Assembly: GCA_003242115.1 (NCBI GenBank)
Contig: QBMP01000065.1
Coordinates: forward strand, 1-5,504
From: Phormidesmis priestleyi
Lineage (GTDB): Bacteria > Cyanobacteriota > Cyanobacteriia > Phormidesmidales > Phormidesmidaceae
Direction of reading: 5' to 3'
Length of the DNA stretch: 5,504 nt
The notes below the pieces were generated by a model. That model did not search any database and was not told the DNA's origin. It saw nothing but the letters and a program-made list of their open reading frames with translations. This document shows positions 4,888 through 5,504 of this stretch, one piece after another (the first letter of the stretch is position 1; each line of letters starts with the position of its first letter). Both the position numbers and the translations under genes were made by a program.

Positions 4888-5504
4888 GTGGCCAAAAAAG
4901 CCCTTGCTGATCTATCCGCTGCCGATGTTGCCGGCAAACGAGTATTAGTCCGCGCTGATTTTAACGTACCGCTAGACGATGCCGGTAACATCACTGACGA
5001 CACCCGCATTCGCGCCGCTTTGCCCACCATTCAAGATCTTACCGGCAAAGGCGCTAAGGTGATTTTGGCGAGTCACTTCGGTCGCCCTGATGGCAAAGTC
5101 GTCGAAAGTATGCGCCTGACGCCCGTCGCTGAGCGCCTGTCTGAAAAGCTCGGTCAAGCGGTGATTAAGTGCGATGACTGCATTGGCGATGAGGTCGCGG
5201 CCAAAATTGCCGGGATGCAAAACGGCCAAGTGGCGCTGCTAGAAAATGTTCGCTTCTATGACGGCGAAACTGACAACGACCCTGACTTTGCGAAAAAGCT
5301 GGCAACTAATGCGGATCTATACGTCAACGATGCCTTTGGTACCGCGCACCGTGCCCATGCTTCTACCGCAGGCGTCACCAAGTATCTGAGCCCCGCAGTC
5401 GCTGGCCTTTTGATTGAAAAAGAGCTGAAGTATTTGCAGGCGACCGTCGATAATCCACAGCGCCCTTTAGCGGCCATCGTCGGTGGCTCTAAGGTATCTT
5501 CTAA
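4888..5504 (+). CDS. pgk: Phosphoglycerate kinase, N-terminal half, 3' end cut by window edge
   Basis: Phosphoglycerate kinase transfers phosphate between 1,3-bisphosphoglycerate and ADP (or 3-phosphoglycerate and ATP), in glycolysis and, in a cyanobacterium, the Calvin cycle. The window holds 205 complete codons of the roughly 400 expected, that is nearly all of the N-terminal 3-phosphoglycerate-binding domain. The family motifs appear in order: VRADFNVP at 21-28, the SHFGRPDG substrate loop at 62-69, LLENVRF at 117-123, [13 protein letters not shown] at 147-159, and GGSKVSS at 199-205 at the domain hinge, where the next lysine is cut off. The substrate-binding residues R22, D24, N26, H63, R66, R122 and R155 are all present. 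The start is GTG with a strong Shine-Dalgarno sequence. The gene diverges from usp and is probably the first gene of its transcript. Nothing suggests it is damaged. Confidence 0.97.
   Translation, partial: MAKKALADLSAADVAGKRVLVRADFNVPLDDAGNITDDTRIRAALPTIQDLTGKGAKVILASHFGRPDGKVVESMRLTPVAERLSEKLGQAVIKCDDCIGDEVAAKIAGMQNGQVALLENVRFYDGETDNDPDFAKKLATNADLYVNDAFGTAHRAHASTAGVTKYLSPAVAGLLIEKELKYLQATVDNPQRPLAAIVGGSKVSS

Noticed and set aside
4743..5477. Minus-strand open frames at 4743-5030, 4972-5229 and 5256-5477
   Set aside because: They are antisense to pgk, or mostly so, and their sequence is explained by the pgk codons.
1..5504. CRISPR array, transposon, tRNA/rRNA or defence system
   Set aside because: I saw no regularly spaced repeats, transposase, terminal inverted repeats, or tRNA-like or rRNA segments, and all clear genes are housekeeping or envelope types.

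Overview
The window looks like chromosomal DNA from a cyanobacterium. Six perfect copies of the palindrome GCGATCGC (HIP1, a repeat strongly over-represented in many cyanobacterial genomes) lie in 5.5 kb, against about 0.1 expected by chance, and all six fall inside genes. The protein types and moderate base composition fit. I cannot name the genus; a filamentous or Leptolyngbya-like lineage is a guess only.

Layout, left to right. A 5' (N-terminal) fragment of a MsbA/HepA-type ABC exporter half-transporter lies on the minus strand (1-1485) and is cut by the left edge just at its signature motif. Next is a 386-base AT-rich gap (1486-1871) with weak promoter-like sequences and one exact GTA-N8-TAC motif. 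A minus-strand block follows: a GT4-type glycosyltransferase (1872-3071), the circularly permuted ribosome-assembly GTPase YlqF/RbgA (3114-4076) and a single-domain universal stress protein (4188-4595). A 292-base divergent intergenic region holds several short repeats. The 5' part of pgk (phosphoglycerate kinase) lies on the plus strand from 4888 and is cut by the right edge.

How the genes relate. The transcription order on the minus strand is usp, ylqF, glycosyltransferase, then, after the long gap, the ABC exporter. The 42-base spacing between ylqF and the glycosyltransferase suggests co-transcription; the 111 bases between usp and ylqF leave that link open. The glycosyltransferase and the exporter could belong to one cell-surface glycan or glycolipid pathway, but this rests only on adjacency and family. 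pgk is central carbon metabolism (glycolysis and Calvin cycle) and points away from the rest.

The content is mostly ordinary housekeeping and envelope genes; I found no convincing new system. The observations most worth a second look are the small repeats and dyad in the usp/pgk divergent region, the NtcA-like motif upstream of the exporter, and non-consensus residues in nucleotide- or donor-binding motifs of the stress protein, the GTPase and the glycosyltransferase.
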